NCBI GenBank assembly: GCA_964342525.1
Contig: CAYFGQ010000006.1
Coordinates: forward strand, 1 to 64,000
Origin: G963676205 sp964342525
Lineage (GTDB): Bacteria > Campylobacterota > Campylobacteria > Campylobacterales > Arcobacteraceae
Length of the DNA: 64,000 nucleotides
Direction: 5' to 3'
Below, one piece after another: positions 9,145-17,037 of this stretch (within the stretch, counting starts at the first letter, position 1; every line of letters begins with the position of its first letter). The notes under the pieces were generated by a model. The model had not been told where the DNA came from, ran no database searches, and saw only the letters and a list, made by a program, of their open reading frames with translations. A program made the translations under genes and the position numbers.

Positions 9145-9987
9145 TTATGAAGCCCCTTGATTAAGTGGATGTGCACTTAAGTATTGTTTGTATTTTGTTG
9201 ATGTATTTAGTTTTGTATAGATTGAAGTAGCACTTAAAGAGCTATGTCCTAGTAGTTCACTGATATCATTTATCCTTGCCCCATTATTTAAAAGATCTGT
9301 GGCAAAGGAGTGTCTTAGTTGGTGTGGTGTAGCACTTATACCAATCTTCTTAAATACTTTTTCTACCCTATATTGAAGCTGTCTTACTGAAAAAGCTTTT
9401 CCTTCTTTTTCAAAAAGATACTTTTTGGGATTATTATCATCTATATATTTTTTTATCATGGAAATTGCAAATTCATTTGCTGGAATCTCCCTTTGTTTAT
9501 TCCCTTTTCCTAAAACAGTGATTGAGGTATTTTTTATATCTTTTAGTTTTAGACTTGCTAATTCAGAGATACGAAGACCAAAAGAGTATATTAATGTTAC
9601 TATGGTTTTCTCCTCATTATCTGCATATTTTAGCCCATCAATAATATCGTCTGTTCTTATGGGTTTAGGAAGAGTTTTTGCCACTTTTATTGAGTTTGCC
9701 CCTAGAAGTTTTATATGGTAATTCTTATCTTTTAGATACTTTATAAAACTTTTTATAGAGCTTATTTTTTTAGAAATGGTTTTAGAGTTGTTCGTAGCTA
9801 TCTCTATACGATATTTTGTAATATCTACTACGATAATACCATTTTCTTCATATATCTCACTCATGTCTAAGAAGTTTTCTAAAACTCCATCGTATGTTTT
9901 AACTGTAAGGGCTGAGTAGTTTTTGATATTTGTAAGAAAATCTAAAAAATCTGCAATATGGCTTTTAAACTCTTCTTTTATTTTCAT
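9145..9987 (-). CDS. xerH: Tyrosine recombinase XerH
   Basis: A Xer-family tyrosine recombinase of 280 residues, expected to resolve chromosome dimers at dif in Campylobacterota, which use a single XerH instead of XerC/XerD. All catalytic residues are visible: Arg139 in SFGLRISE, Lys161 in the GKGNKQ beta-hairpin, His222 and Arg225 in PHQLRHSFAT, His248 in LGHSS and nucleophile Tyr257 in IYTKL. An N-terminal SAM-like DNA-binding domain covers about 5-95. The following gene starts with no gap. The sequence just upstream (10011-10098) carries two direct repeats and a perfect inverted repeat that could be a recombinase target or operator. An integrase of a mobile element is unlikely: no other mobile genes are near. 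Confidence 0.9.
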   Translation of the reverse strand: MKIKEEFKSHIADFLDFLTNIKNYSALTVKTYDGVLENFLDMSEIYEENGIIVVDITKYRIEIATNNSKTISKKISSIKSFIKYLKDKNYHIKLLGANSIKVAKTLPKPIRTDDIIDGLKYADNEEKTIVTLIYSFGLRISELASLKLKDIKNTSITVLGKGNKQREIPANEFAISMIKKYIDDNNPKKYLFEKEGKAFSVRQLQYRVEKVFKKIGISATPHQLRHSFATDLLNNGARINDISELLGHSSLSATSIYTKLNTSTKYKQYLSAHPLNQGAS

Positions 9988-10010
9988 AGGGAGATTTTAC
10001 TTAAAAAAAT

Positions 10011-10073
10011 ATGTTAAATAGTTTAATACACAATTATAGCATGTGAAATGATTCGATGTTAAATAGTTTAATA
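10011..10073. repeat. Two identical 18-bp direct repeats upstream of xerH
   Basis: The 18-mer atgttaaatagtttaata occurs at 10011-10028 and again at 10056-10073, 45 bases apart. Each copy holds the palindrome TTAAA-TAG-TTTAA. The first nine bases, ATGTTAAAT, match the end of the XerD arm of the Escherichia coli dif site (TTATGTTAAAT, from memory). They lie 24-86 bases upstream of the xerH start, suggesting an operator or a recombination site. Confidence 0.7.
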
Positions 10074-10098
10074 TATAAATGCTATATATTAAACTATT
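10062..10098. repeat. Perfect 16-bp inverted repeat upstream of xerH
   Basis: aatagtttaatatata at 10062-10077 and its exact complement tatatattaaactatt at 10083-10098 are separated by five bases (aatgc). The left arm overlaps the second direct repeat, so the core ATAGTTTAATA occurs three times: 10018-10028, 10063-10073 and, inverted, 10087-10097. It lies just after the stop of the minus-strand gene upstream (stop at 10112), so a terminator role is also possible, though there is no following T-run. Confidence 0.7.
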
Positions 10099-10111
10099 AT
10101 TTTGTATTTGA

Positions 10112-11086
10112 TTATTGTATATTAAATATATTTCTAATCAAATTTTTGGATAAAGGAACTTTTGCATAAATATTAAACCTAGATTGGTCTGTTGCATCTT
10201 TACTAGTTCCTTCTCTGAAGTTATATTCTGCACCTATAATTATATTATCAATAACTTCAGATTGACCTCTAAACATCCATCTTTTTTTATCTAAATCTGT
10301 TTCATAACCATATAAAATATCAAAATATGAAAATCTAGAAAACATGAATCTATTCCCTAAATAAGCCGAGCGTTTATAAGATATTGCATTATCTTCATCT
10401 ATCTGATACCCTGTCCCTTCAATGAGTAATCCCCATTTCATATCTTTTTGTATATGTTTTGTTTGAAAATTTGGTCCCATTCCATAAACAAATAATCCAA
10501 AAGTGCCACTACGTGTTTTAACAACTTTAGCAGTTGAATTATCATCTGTTTTAGTATATTTATAGTTTATTAAACTTACATTTGCATAGAGAACTAAATG
10601 TTTGTAAGCTTTATAATATGTTGAAATTATAACATTACCATAATCTTTGTTTGTAGCCTGATCTTGGTTATAAACTAAAAACATATCAATACAAGGATTT
10701 TCCCCCTCACAACTATTAAATTTAGATTGGGTTTTTATTGTTTTTTGTAGTTTAGCATTGGCATTTTCTATTGATATTTTTTTTAAATCAGTATTTATTT
10801 CTATCTTGCCCTTTATTTCCAAAGTGCTTTCTTTTTCTATTTTGTAAAATACTTTAGATCTATTAGCTTCTATATTTCCACTTTTGATTTTAAAAATATA
10901 AGGGAATGAAGTAGAGCTTATATTTGCATCTTTAATAGTTAAATTAATGTCTTCAAATTTCAAATCACCTATGGTTATGTTGGAATCCTTAATCTCTATT
11001 GAAAAAACTGAATATTTAGATTCAGCACCTAAGTTGCTCAATAAAATTACTAAAAATAGTAAACACATTTTGATTGGAGTTTTCAT
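10112..11086 (-). CDS. Exported envelope protein of unknown function, probable C-terminal beta-barrel
   Basis: I do not recognise this 324-residue protein. Residues 1-22 are a Sec signal peptide. The next 95 residues consist of short alternating beta strands with repeated N-T/S-I motifs (SNITIGDLKFEDINLTIKD). A cysteine pair (Cys126 and Cys132, CEGENPC) follows, and could form a small disulfide loop. From about residue 135 on, aromatic/glycine alternation (NVSLINYKY, FSYFDILYGYE, IIIGAEYNFREG) suggests an outer-membrane beta-barrel, although the last residue is Gln rather than an aromatic. The gene stands alone. Its upstream region has a tandem repeat of about AAAGTCACTAAA near 11128-11151, possibly an operator. 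Confidence 0.55.
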   Translation of the reverse strand: MKTPIKMCLLFLVILLSNLGAESKYSVFSIEIKDSNITIGDLKFEDINLTIKDANISSTSFPYIFKIKSGNIEANRSKVFYKIEKESTLEIKGKIEINTDLKKISIENANAKLQKTIKTQSKFNSCEGENPCIDMFLVYNQDQATNKDYGNVIISTYYKAYKHLVLYANVSLINYKYTKTDDNSTAKVVKTRSGTFGLFVYGMGPNFQTKHIQKDMKWGLLIEGTGYQIDEDNAISYKRSAYLGNRFMFSRFSYFDILYGYETDLDKKRWMFRGQSEVIDNIIIGAEYNFREGTSKDATDQSRFNIYAKVPLSKNLIRNIFNIQ

Positions 11087-11194
11087 GTTGAATCCTTTTT
11101 TTTAATCTATATAAACTTTATCAGAAAAAAGTCACTAAAAAGTCACTAAAATGTAAAGTTTATAAAAAAACTTGTTTATTTAAACAATATCTAG

Positions 11195-11200
11195 TACAAT
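11195..11200 (+). promoter_or_regulatory. -10 box of the DUF234 gene promoter
   Basis: TTGTTT at 11172-11177, 17 bases, then TACAAT at 11195-11200. The TACAAT overlaps the first in-frame ATG (11199), so that ATG cannot be translated from this promoter and the start at 11235 is preferred. Confidence 0.6.
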
Positions 11201-11234
11201 GCCAAAAAATTTACCACTTAATAGGAAAACTAAT

Positions 11235-12149
11235 ATGTCAAAACACCCAAATCTTTTAAAAGAGTTTCGCTCATTCTGTTATCAAAATAAAACTACAGAT
11301 TTACAAAAAGCTATAGAATACTTTAGTGTATTTGGTGGTATGGGATGGTTTGTGGATATGGATAAACCTTTAGATCAATTAATAGAAGAGAAGATACTTA
11401 AAAATTATAGATATATTCATGCAGATATTACTGCAACTACAAAAAGTAATAATGTCTATCATCAGATATTAACTGCTATTGCAAGTGGAGATGGAAAGGA
11501 ACATTCAGCTTTTAAAAGAGCTAAGGTTGATAGACAAAGTGGCGAAGAGAGTGTGGACTTTTTAGTTGATAATGGTTTCTTGATAGTTGATGAATCTGTT
11601 GAGCCACCTTTTGATGAAGATGAAGAGACTTGTGATAAGCTTTATTTTGAAAAGCCATTTATGAGATTTTGGTTTTCTAGTGTATCTCCATATTATAAAA
11701 ATATAAAACAAGGTGATTTTAGCGAGTTTTATAAATATTGGGGTGAGCGAAAAAATGGTTTTGAAAATTTAATCTATGAGCAACTTTTATTAGAACTTAT
11801 TGAAAAAAGTTTTGATGGTGAAAAGATCAAAGGTATCGGTTCATACTGGGATAAGATGGTAGATATTGATCTACTTATTAAAACTGAGTCAAATAAAAGA
11901 ATAGCTGGTTTGTGTAAGTTTTCAAAATCTAAAGCAAATAATAGTGATTTAAAACAATTGATAGAAAAATGTGAAAGTGCAGATTTTGATATTGATATGT
12001 TTATAATCTTCTCAAAAAGTAAATTTACAAGTGAACTATCAAAACAAAAAGGGGAGAGATTAAAACTTTTATCCCCTAGGAATTTAAAACCACTTATAGA
12101 TAATCTAAGTAAAAATGATCTAATAATCCATAAGACAAAAAAATACTAG
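11235..12149 (+). CDS. Orphan DUF234-domain protein (no ATPase domain)
   Basis: A protein of 304 residues from the ATG at 11235 (an upstream in-frame ATG at 11199 lies inside the -10 box; AGGAAAA precedes the chosen start). It resembles the C-terminal half of the archaeal/bacterial ATP-binding proteins that carry DUF234: a helical winged-helix-like part, then FEKPFMRFWFSSVSPYYK, then a nuclease-like block with YWDKMVDIDLLI and AGLCKFSK, matching the D...(E/C)xK pattern of PD-(D/E)XK folds. In the usual proteins a P-loop AAA+ domain precedes this; here it is absent. Function unknown. Its TAG stop is shared head-on with that of the DMT gene in one CTAG. Confidence 0.65.
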   Translation: MSKHPNLLKEFRSFCYQNKTTDLQKAIEYFSVFGGMGWFVDMDKPLDQLIEEKILKNYRYIHADITATTKSNNVYHQILTAIASGDGKEHSAFKRAKVDRQSGEESVDFLVDNGFLIVDESVEPPFDEDEETCDKLYFEKPFMRFWFSSVSPYYKNIKQGDFSEFYKYWGERKNGFENLIYEQLLLELIEKSFDGEKIKGIGSYWDKMVDIDLLIKTESNKRIAGLCKFSKSKANNSDLKQLIEKCESADFDIDMFIIFSKSKFTSELSKQKGERLKLLSPRNLKPLIDNLSKNDLIIHKTKKY

Positions 12150-12166
12150 AGCTTTTTTGCTCTAGT
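12145..12166. terminator. Hairpin shared by convergent DUF234 and DMT genes
   Basis: ACTAGAGC, six T, GCTCTAGT: a perfect 8-bp stem. It contains the stop codons of both convergent genes (TAG on each strand, overlapping as CTAG at 12146-12149). Likely a two-way terminator. Confidence 0.8.
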
Positions 12167-12982
12167 TATAAGATATCCACCTACAACTACAGGGATGATA
12201 GCTAGTAGTTGTATAATAGTTGGTACTTCATCTAACAAAATAAAAGCAAAAAACATAGTAAGTACAGGAATAAATGCTGCAAGTGCACTTGCTTTAGTGA
12301 TAGATATCAAATATACTGCTTCAATCCAAAAGATTTTACCCACTCCAAATACTAAAAAGCCACTCAAAAATAGATATGGCATAGCACTTATTAGATTTTG
12401 TGATGTTGGAATTGGTTCTAATATAAATGCTAAGGCTAGTAAAAATGGTAAAGACAAAATATATCTATAAGCTAATATAATTTCTACACTTACAAATCTT
12501 CTAGCTCTTTTTTGGTAATAGTTTGCTATGGGTGCAATCATAGCTGCAATTAAAACTAAAATATCCCCAATATTAAAAGAAAGATTTTGTGGAAAAAGTA
12601 TTATGATAGCTCCAAGGCCCATCATAAATGCACCTATGATATGTTTTATAGATAGGTACTCACTACCAATTAGATTAAAATAAAAAAATGAAAAAAGTAG
12701 TTGTAAAAAAAGGATCACTGCTGTATTTGTGGCTGTAGTGTATTGAAGACCTAAAAATACAAATAAAAAAAGTAGAGTGATAAATATAGTTGTAAGGGTG
12801 AGATCTTTATAAGCTTCTTTATTTTTAAATTCACTAAATTTCTTTTTGTAAAAGATGATAAATAAAAAAAGGATGGCTGCTATGGAAATATTTATACTAT
12901 AAGCAAAAATAGGAGTGATAAAAGAGTAGGCAAATATTATGATTATGGGAAACCAGCTCTCAAAAAGAGCTTGGATAAGCAT
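12146..12982 (-). CDS. EamA/DMT-superfamily transporter
   Basis: An inner-membrane protein of 278 residues made of about ten hydrophobic segments arranged as two five-helix EamA repeats. The family exports or imports small metabolites such as amino acids or nucleotides. Typical features are TTATNTAVILFLQLLF in the first repeat, GAFMMGLGAIIILFP before the middle, and the end of the second repeat with LLDEVPTIIQLLAIIPVVVGG. The substrate cannot be predicted. It lies 22 bases downstream of the glycosyltransferase stop region on the same strand, so cotranscription with that gene is plausible. Confidence 0.85.
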   Translation of the reverse strand: MLIQALFESWFPIIIIFAYSFITPIFAYSINISIAAILFLFIIFYKKKFSEFKNKEAYKDLTLTTIFITLLFLFVFLGLQYTTATNTAVILFLQLLFSFFYFNLIGSEYLSIKHIIGAFMMGLGAIIILFPQNLSFNIGDILVLIAAMIAPIANYYQKRARRFVSVEIILAYRYILSLPFLLALAFILEPIPTSQNLISAMPYLFLSGFLVFGVGKIFWIEAVYLISITKASALAAFIPVLTMFFAFILLDEVPTIIQLLAIIPVVVGGYLITRAKKL

Positions 12983-13004
12983 ATATATTTCACCTTTTCT
13001 TTCA

Positions 13005-14165
13005 TTAGTTAATTGTTGTTTTATGATATGCCTTTAGTTGATTATCCCAAAATCCTGTAAAGGATTCTTCTATTGGAAGATTAGACATACTTTTTATGCC
13101 ATTTTCTCCCATTTGTTTTCTCATTTGTGGGGATTGTATCATATCTTTGATTGCATTTTTCCATGCTCTTTTATCATTCCCTTTTATTACAACTCCACCT
13201 GGGTTTTCTTTAAATATTAAACTTTGTGGACCACCTATATCTGAGACAAGTACTGGAGTTCCACTTGCTTGGGATTCCATAATCACTTGACCTAAAGTAT
13301 CTGTAATGGATGGAAATACAAAAAAATCACTAGATGCATACATAATTGAAAGGGCTTTACCTATTACTGGTCCCACAAATCTTACATTATATTTATGATA
13401 TTTGGGTGCTTCAGATCTAATACTTCCTTCACCCAGTAGTACTAAATAAGTATTTCTAAGTTTGGGGTTTTCTTGTATCATCTCGAACCATACATCAAGT
13501 AAAAATGGGATATTTTTCTCTTTTGTAATACGCCCAACATATAATGCTATAGTAGCATCTTTTGGGATATCAAATTTATTCCATATTTCTTTATCTATAT
13601 GGGATGAATTAAATTTTTTAAGATTTGTTCCAGGTTTAATAATCTTTACTTTTTCTTTAGAAAAATTTAAATCATCATGTAAAATATCTACATATTCATG
13701 GGATCTAGAAAATAATAGTTCAAAATCTTTATAAAATTTCCCCATGATTTTATCTGTGACCTTTTTTAAAGTGTTAGAGCCTGTATTATCTTTAATATAA
13801 GCAGGAAAATCTGTATGGTAAGTACCACTATAAGGTATCTTCATTTTTTTAGCAATCTTAAGACCTAGATATCCAACAGCACCAGGAGAAGAAATATGGA
13901 TCATATCTGGTTTAAGCTCTTTGATTTTATTTTTTATAAGTTTTGAGTTTGGATAGGTGAGATCAAGTTCATTATAAAAGGGCATTTTTATTTTAAATTT
14001 TGGATAAAAATTATGAATATTATCAGCTTTAGGGCAATATTTTGCAGTGGATGAGATCACATGAAGTTCTACATTATTTTGTTTAGATTGTTCTTCCATA
14101 TCTTGGATAAACCTTGAAACACCATTTAGATCGCCGATTGTGTCAGTGAAAAGACAAATTTTCAT
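13005..14165 (-). CDS. Family 4 glycosyltransferase (MgtA/SqdX-like)
   Basis: A GT-B glycosyltransferase of 386 residues. The N-terminal domain opens with FTDTIGDLNGVSRF, the sugar-acceptor-side glycine loop of the GT4 family, and the C-terminal nucleotide-sugar domain has ALYVGRITKEKN, LLGEGS, and FPSITDTLGQVIMESQASG in place of the EX7E motif, as in the MgtA/SqdX/mannosyltransferase branch. It probably transfers a hexose to a lipid (for example diacylglycerol) or to an envelope glycan at the inner face of the membrane. No other polysaccharide genes are adjacent, which favours a glycolipid role over a surface-polysaccharide cluster. Donor and acceptor are not determinable here. Confidence 0.82.
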   Translation of the reverse strand: MKICLFTDTIGDLNGVSRFIQDMEEQSKQNNVELHVISSTAKYCPKADNIHNFYPKFKIKMPFYNELDLTYPNSKLIKNKIKELKPDMIHISSPGAVGYLGLKIAKKMKIPYSGTYHTDFPAYIKDNTGSNTLKKVTDKIMGKFYKDFELLFSRSHEYVDILHDDLNFSKEKVKIIKPGTNLKKFNSSHIDKEIWNKFDIPKDATIALYVGRITKEKNIPFLLDVWFEMIQENPKLRNTYLVLLGEGSIRSEAPKYHKYNVRFVGPVIGKALSIMYASSDFFVFPSITDTLGQVIMESQASGTPVLVSDIGGPQSLIFKENPGGVVIKGNDKRAWKNAIKDMIQSPQMRKQMGENGIKSMSNLPIEESFTGFWDNQLKAYHKTTIN

Positions 14166-14310
14166 TTAGTATATTCCTATTAGTTATTTAATCTTAACTA
14201 TCCAATAAAGATCATTATTTAAAAAGTTATTAGATGATTTTGATTTAAAAAAGTCATTTTAATAACTCTTAGTAACATTAAAGTTACAGCTTGTTTTTAT
14301 GATGTTTGTG

Positions 14311-14316
14311 TATAAT
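14311..14316 (+). promoter_or_regulatory. -10 box TATAAT of moaA
   Basis: A perfect TATAAT, 25 bases before the chosen moaA start. It lies within the N-terminal extension that would arise from an upstream TTG (14306), ruling that start out. Confidence 0.65.
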
Positions 14317-14341
14317 TTGCCAACAAATTTATGGAGTGAAC

Positions 14342-15304
14342 ATGTTAGTAGATGGTCATGGAAGAAACGTAGATTATTTAAGGGTTTCTGTAACTGAAAG
14401 ATGTAACTTTAGATGTCAATATTGTATGCCAGAAAAACCTTTTTCATGGAAACCAAAAGAGACTCTCCTTTCTTATGAAGATCTTTTTTTATTTATAAAA
14501 GCAGCTATTGATGAGGGAATAAAAAAAGTAAGAATAACAGGTGGAGAACCTTTACTTAGAGAAGGTCTCGATCAATTTATAAAAATGATATATGATTATA
14601 AAAGTGATATTGATCTTGCTTTAACTACAAATGCTTACCTTTTAGCAGGAGCTGCACAAAAGCTAAAAGATGCTGGATTAAAAAGGGTAAATGTATCTTT
14701 AGATTCACTTGATGCTAGTACAGCATGGAAGATTGCACAAAAAGATGTTTTGGCTGATATTATAAAAGGTATTGAAAAAGCTAAAGAGGTTGGTTTAAAA
14801 GTAAAGATAAATTGTGTACCAATGAAAGGAATCAATGATCATGAGATAATTGATCTGCTTGAGTATTGTAATGAAAATGGATATATAATTAGATTTATAG
14901 AGTATATGGATAATCAACATGCAAATAAACTTAAAGGTTTAACAGCCGATGAGATTAAAAATGTTATATCACAAAAATATATCTTTGATGCAATAGATCA
15001 TGATATTAGCTCCCCTGCTAAGTACTATGGAATAGAAAATGGATATCAATTTGGTATTATTGAACCACACTTGGATGATTTTTGTAAAACATGTAATCGT
15101 ATTAGACTAACAGCAGAAGGATTTTTGATCCCATGTTTATATTTTGAAGATGCTTTAAGTATAAAAGATGCAGTACAAAAAGGTAATGTTCCTGAGGCTG
15201 TAGAGGTACTTAGGAAGGTATTACAAAATAAACCAGAAAAAAATAAATGGTCCGGTGATGATAAAGAAACATCAGCAAGGGCATTTTATGAAACGGGTGG
15301 TTGA
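14342..15304 (+). CDS. moaA: GTP 3',8-cyclase MoaA
   Basis: MoaA is the radical-SAM enzyme that with MoaC converts GTP to cyclic pyranopterin monophosphate, the first step of molybdenum cofactor synthesis; SoxC at the window edge needs this cofactor. From the ATG at 14342 it has 320 residues. The radical-SAM cluster cysteines are 21, 25 and 28 (CNFRCQYC); GGEPLLR follows; the second [4Fe-4S] site is FCKTCNR plus a cysteine in GFLIPC. The C-terminus ends in the GG typical of MoaA. The start is set by GGAGTGAAC before ATG; a longer frame from a TTG at 14306 runs through the -10 box. No other moa genes are adjacent. Confidence 0.95.
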   Translation: MLVDGHGRNVDYLRVSVTERCNFRCQYCMPEKPFSWKPKETLLSYEDLFLFIKAAIDEGIKKVRITGGEPLLREGLDQFIKMIYDYKSDIDLALTTNAYLLAGAAQKLKDAGLKRVNVSLDSLDASTAWKIAQKDVLADIIKGIEKAKEVGLKVKINCVPMKGINDHEIIDLLEYCNENGYIIRFIEYMDNQHANKLKGLTADEIKNVISQKYIFDAIDHDISSPAKYYGIENGYQFGIIEPHLDDFCKTCNRIRLTAEGFLIPCLYFEDALSIKDAVQKGNVPEAVEVLRKVLQNKPEKNKWSGDDKETSARAFYETGG

Positions 15305-15333
15305 AAATTGAGATTAATACAAAAAGGTAATAT

Positions 15334-16389
15334 ATGAAGAATATTTTTGTAGAACTATTTAGATTTGATAAAGATACAGATTATCTTCCTTATTTTAAAA
15401 AATATAATTTAAAGATTGATGAAAATATCAGTGTAAATGAACTTCTTGAGTTGATAAACTCTAAAGAGGCGTTTGGATTTGAACAAGGATGTAATCTAAA
15501 GATCAATAATATCTTTTTAAATTCATCTGAGATTTTAGCTGAGGTGATAGAAAAATTTGGCACTAATTTAAAAATAGAGCCAATTAGTACATATAGATCA
15601 ATGAAAGATTTAATAATTGATAATAGTGATTTTGTAAATAAACTAAATATCCTAGCTGAGTATTTATCCCAAGATGAAATATCTGAGGCTTTATCTACTT
15701 ATGAATTAGATTATTATGCATCAAATACTTTGAATTTTAATAGGGACTATATTGGTGATCATGTTTTATATCTTGCTTCAAAGATTATCTCTACTAAGCC
15801 TGAACTTAAAAAAGAGATTTTAAATATACTAGATGATAGTGAAGTTGGTGCATATTTTCATACTTCATTAAAAAATAGAGTATTTAGATTTGATGAGCAA
15901 AAAGAGAATAAAATCAAAACATTAATATCAATGTTACCAAAAGTAGAGAAGTTTGAAAATAGTATAATTGATGTAAAAGATTTTGAAGAGCAAAGTAAAA
16001 CTTTTACAGGATTTAATATTGCAGTTTTCAAAGGTGGCTTAGATCTTAATTTAGAAGAGTTAGTCTCTAAGAGTGGAGCAAATTTAGTTAAGCTTGATTC
16101 TATAAATTTTGATATTCCATATGCTGCATCTAAAGTAGATGAGAAATTTCCATTAATGGTATCAGGGGAAGTTTTACTTGAAGCAAAAGATGCAAGTGCA
16201 GACTTTGTTTTAGTAGGGGATCAAAACTCATTTAATATTTTTGATTCTAAACAAAAACAAATAGAAAAATATATTGGTCGTGAAATAGGACTTCCAATCA
16301 TTTCAAAATCAGAATTTATCTCTTTACTTGAAGGTAAAAGGGATAAGTCAATCTTCAGTGCTCATAAAGTAGCTGTTTCTTTTTTATAA
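15334..16389 (+). CDS. DUF5644-type protein with SdhB/FrdB-like N-terminal domain
   Basis: A protein of 351 residues. Residues 1-95 read like the [2Fe-2S] ferredoxin domain of succinate dehydrogenase/fumarate reductase iron-sulfur subunits (FRFDKDTDYLPYFKKYNLKI at the start, ISTYRSMKDLIID near 83-95), but the cluster cysteines are missing: only one cysteine, in EQGCNLKIN, is present. The C-terminal third (DASADFVLVGDQNSF, KYIGREIGLPIISKSEF) resembles the end of HdrB-like CCG proteins without their cysteines. In Campylobacterota such proteins are annotated DUF5644 (from memory). It is probably a structural or assembly partner rather than a redox enzyme. It follows moaA by 29 bases and ends at a good terminator. 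Confidence 0.55.
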   Translation: MKNIFVELFRFDKDTDYLPYFKKYNLKIDENISVNELLELINSKEAFGFEQGCNLKINNIFLNSSEILAEVIEKFGTNLKIEPISTYRSMKDLIIDNSDFVNKLNILAEYLSQDEISEALSTYELDYYASNTLNFNRDYIGDHVLYLASKIISTKPELKKEILNILDDSEVGAYFHTSLKNRVFRFDEQKENKIKTLISMLPKVEKFENSIIDVKDFEEQSKTFTGFNIAVFKGGLDLNLEELVSKSGANLVKLDSINFDIPYAASKVDEKFPLMVSGEVLLEAKDASADFVLVGDQNSFNIFDSKQKQIEKYIGREIGLPIISKSEFISLLEGKRDKSIFSAHKVAVSFL

Positions 16390-16403
16390 GAAACAATATT
16401 AAG

Positions 16404-16430
16404 TAAAGTAGCTTTTAGCTACTTTATTAT
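16404..16430 (+). terminator. Terminator after the moaA-DUF5644 unit
   Basis: TAAAGTAGCT at 16404-16413 pairs perfectly with AGCTACTTTA at 16417-16426 around a 3-base loop, 15 bases after the stop codon. The following sequence is T-rich. Confidence 0.75.
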
Positions 16431-16534
16431 TACAAAATATCTTCATATATTTTTTTAGTTTTATGCATAAATATGGTAAAATCACCCCATAACCAAAATA
16501 ATAAGGTTAAATTTTTAAAATAAAGAGAGATCAT

Positions 16535-17026
16535 ATGAAAAAGTTATTTATATTTATATTTATTTCAATATTAAGTTTAGAGTTTGCAAATGCTAGGGGA
16601 ATAGCACTTGGATTTAATAGTACAGAAGTAGGTGAAGAAGATGCTGAATATGGTCTACATATTACTTTAGAAAACTATTCTAGAATAGATGATAGTGCCT
16701 TTATTTCAGGAGTATCATTTAACTATGATGCTTATAAAAAAGATGATAAAGAAAATATTATGAGTTTAGATTATGGTTTTGGATTTTCTGCTGATAAAAA
16801 ATTAAATTTTTATGCTTCTTATGGACTTGCATATCAAGTAAATTCCTCAGATACCGTTGATGCTTCAACCGGTTTAGGATGGGGTGTAGGGCTTAGTTAT
16901 AGGCTTTCTAAACAAACATATGCAGAGGTTAAACATAGATCATATAAATTTGCAGATGATCTAAATGGTCAAATAGCAAATTATGATGCAGGTATTACAT
17001 CCTTTGCTGTAGCATATATGTTCTAA
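16535..17026 (+). CDS. Small outer-membrane beta-barrel protein
   Basis: A 163-residue exported protein: Sec signal peptide 1-20 (ending FANA), then alternating polar/hydrophobic strands rich in Gly, Tyr and Phe (GLHITLENY, ISGVSFNYDAYK, LDYGFGFSADKKLNFYASYGLAY, GWGVGLSYRL) and a C-terminal phenylalanine, the usual Bam signal for outer-membrane barrels. The length suggests eight strands. No ligand or family name can be given; OmpA-like or YfaZ-like small barrels are comparable. It precedes a response regulator/kinase gene by 11 bases with no terminator between, so the two may be cotranscribed. Confidence 0.65.
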   Translation: MKKLFIFIFISILSLEFANARGIALGFNSTEVGEEDAEYGLHITLENYSRIDDSAFISGVSFNYDAYKKDDKENIMSLDYGFGFSADKKLNFYASYGLAYQVNSSDTVDASTGLGWGVGLSYRLSKQTYAEVKHRSYKFADDLNGQIANYDAGITSFAVAYMF

Positions 17027-17037
17027 GTTTTTAATAT

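Noticed and set aside
9145..9987. xerH as the integrase of a mobile element
   Set aside because: No attachment sites, no other mobile genes and a chromosomal gene context; the protein fits housekeeping XerH.
11199..11234. Longer start for the DUF234 protein at ATG 11199
   Set aside because: That ATG is part of the -10 box TACAAT; the ATG at 11235 has a better upstream site.
14306..14341. Longer start for moaA at TTG 14306
   Set aside because: The extension is read from the TATAAT box; ATG 14342 gives the usual MoaA N-terminus and a GGAG site.
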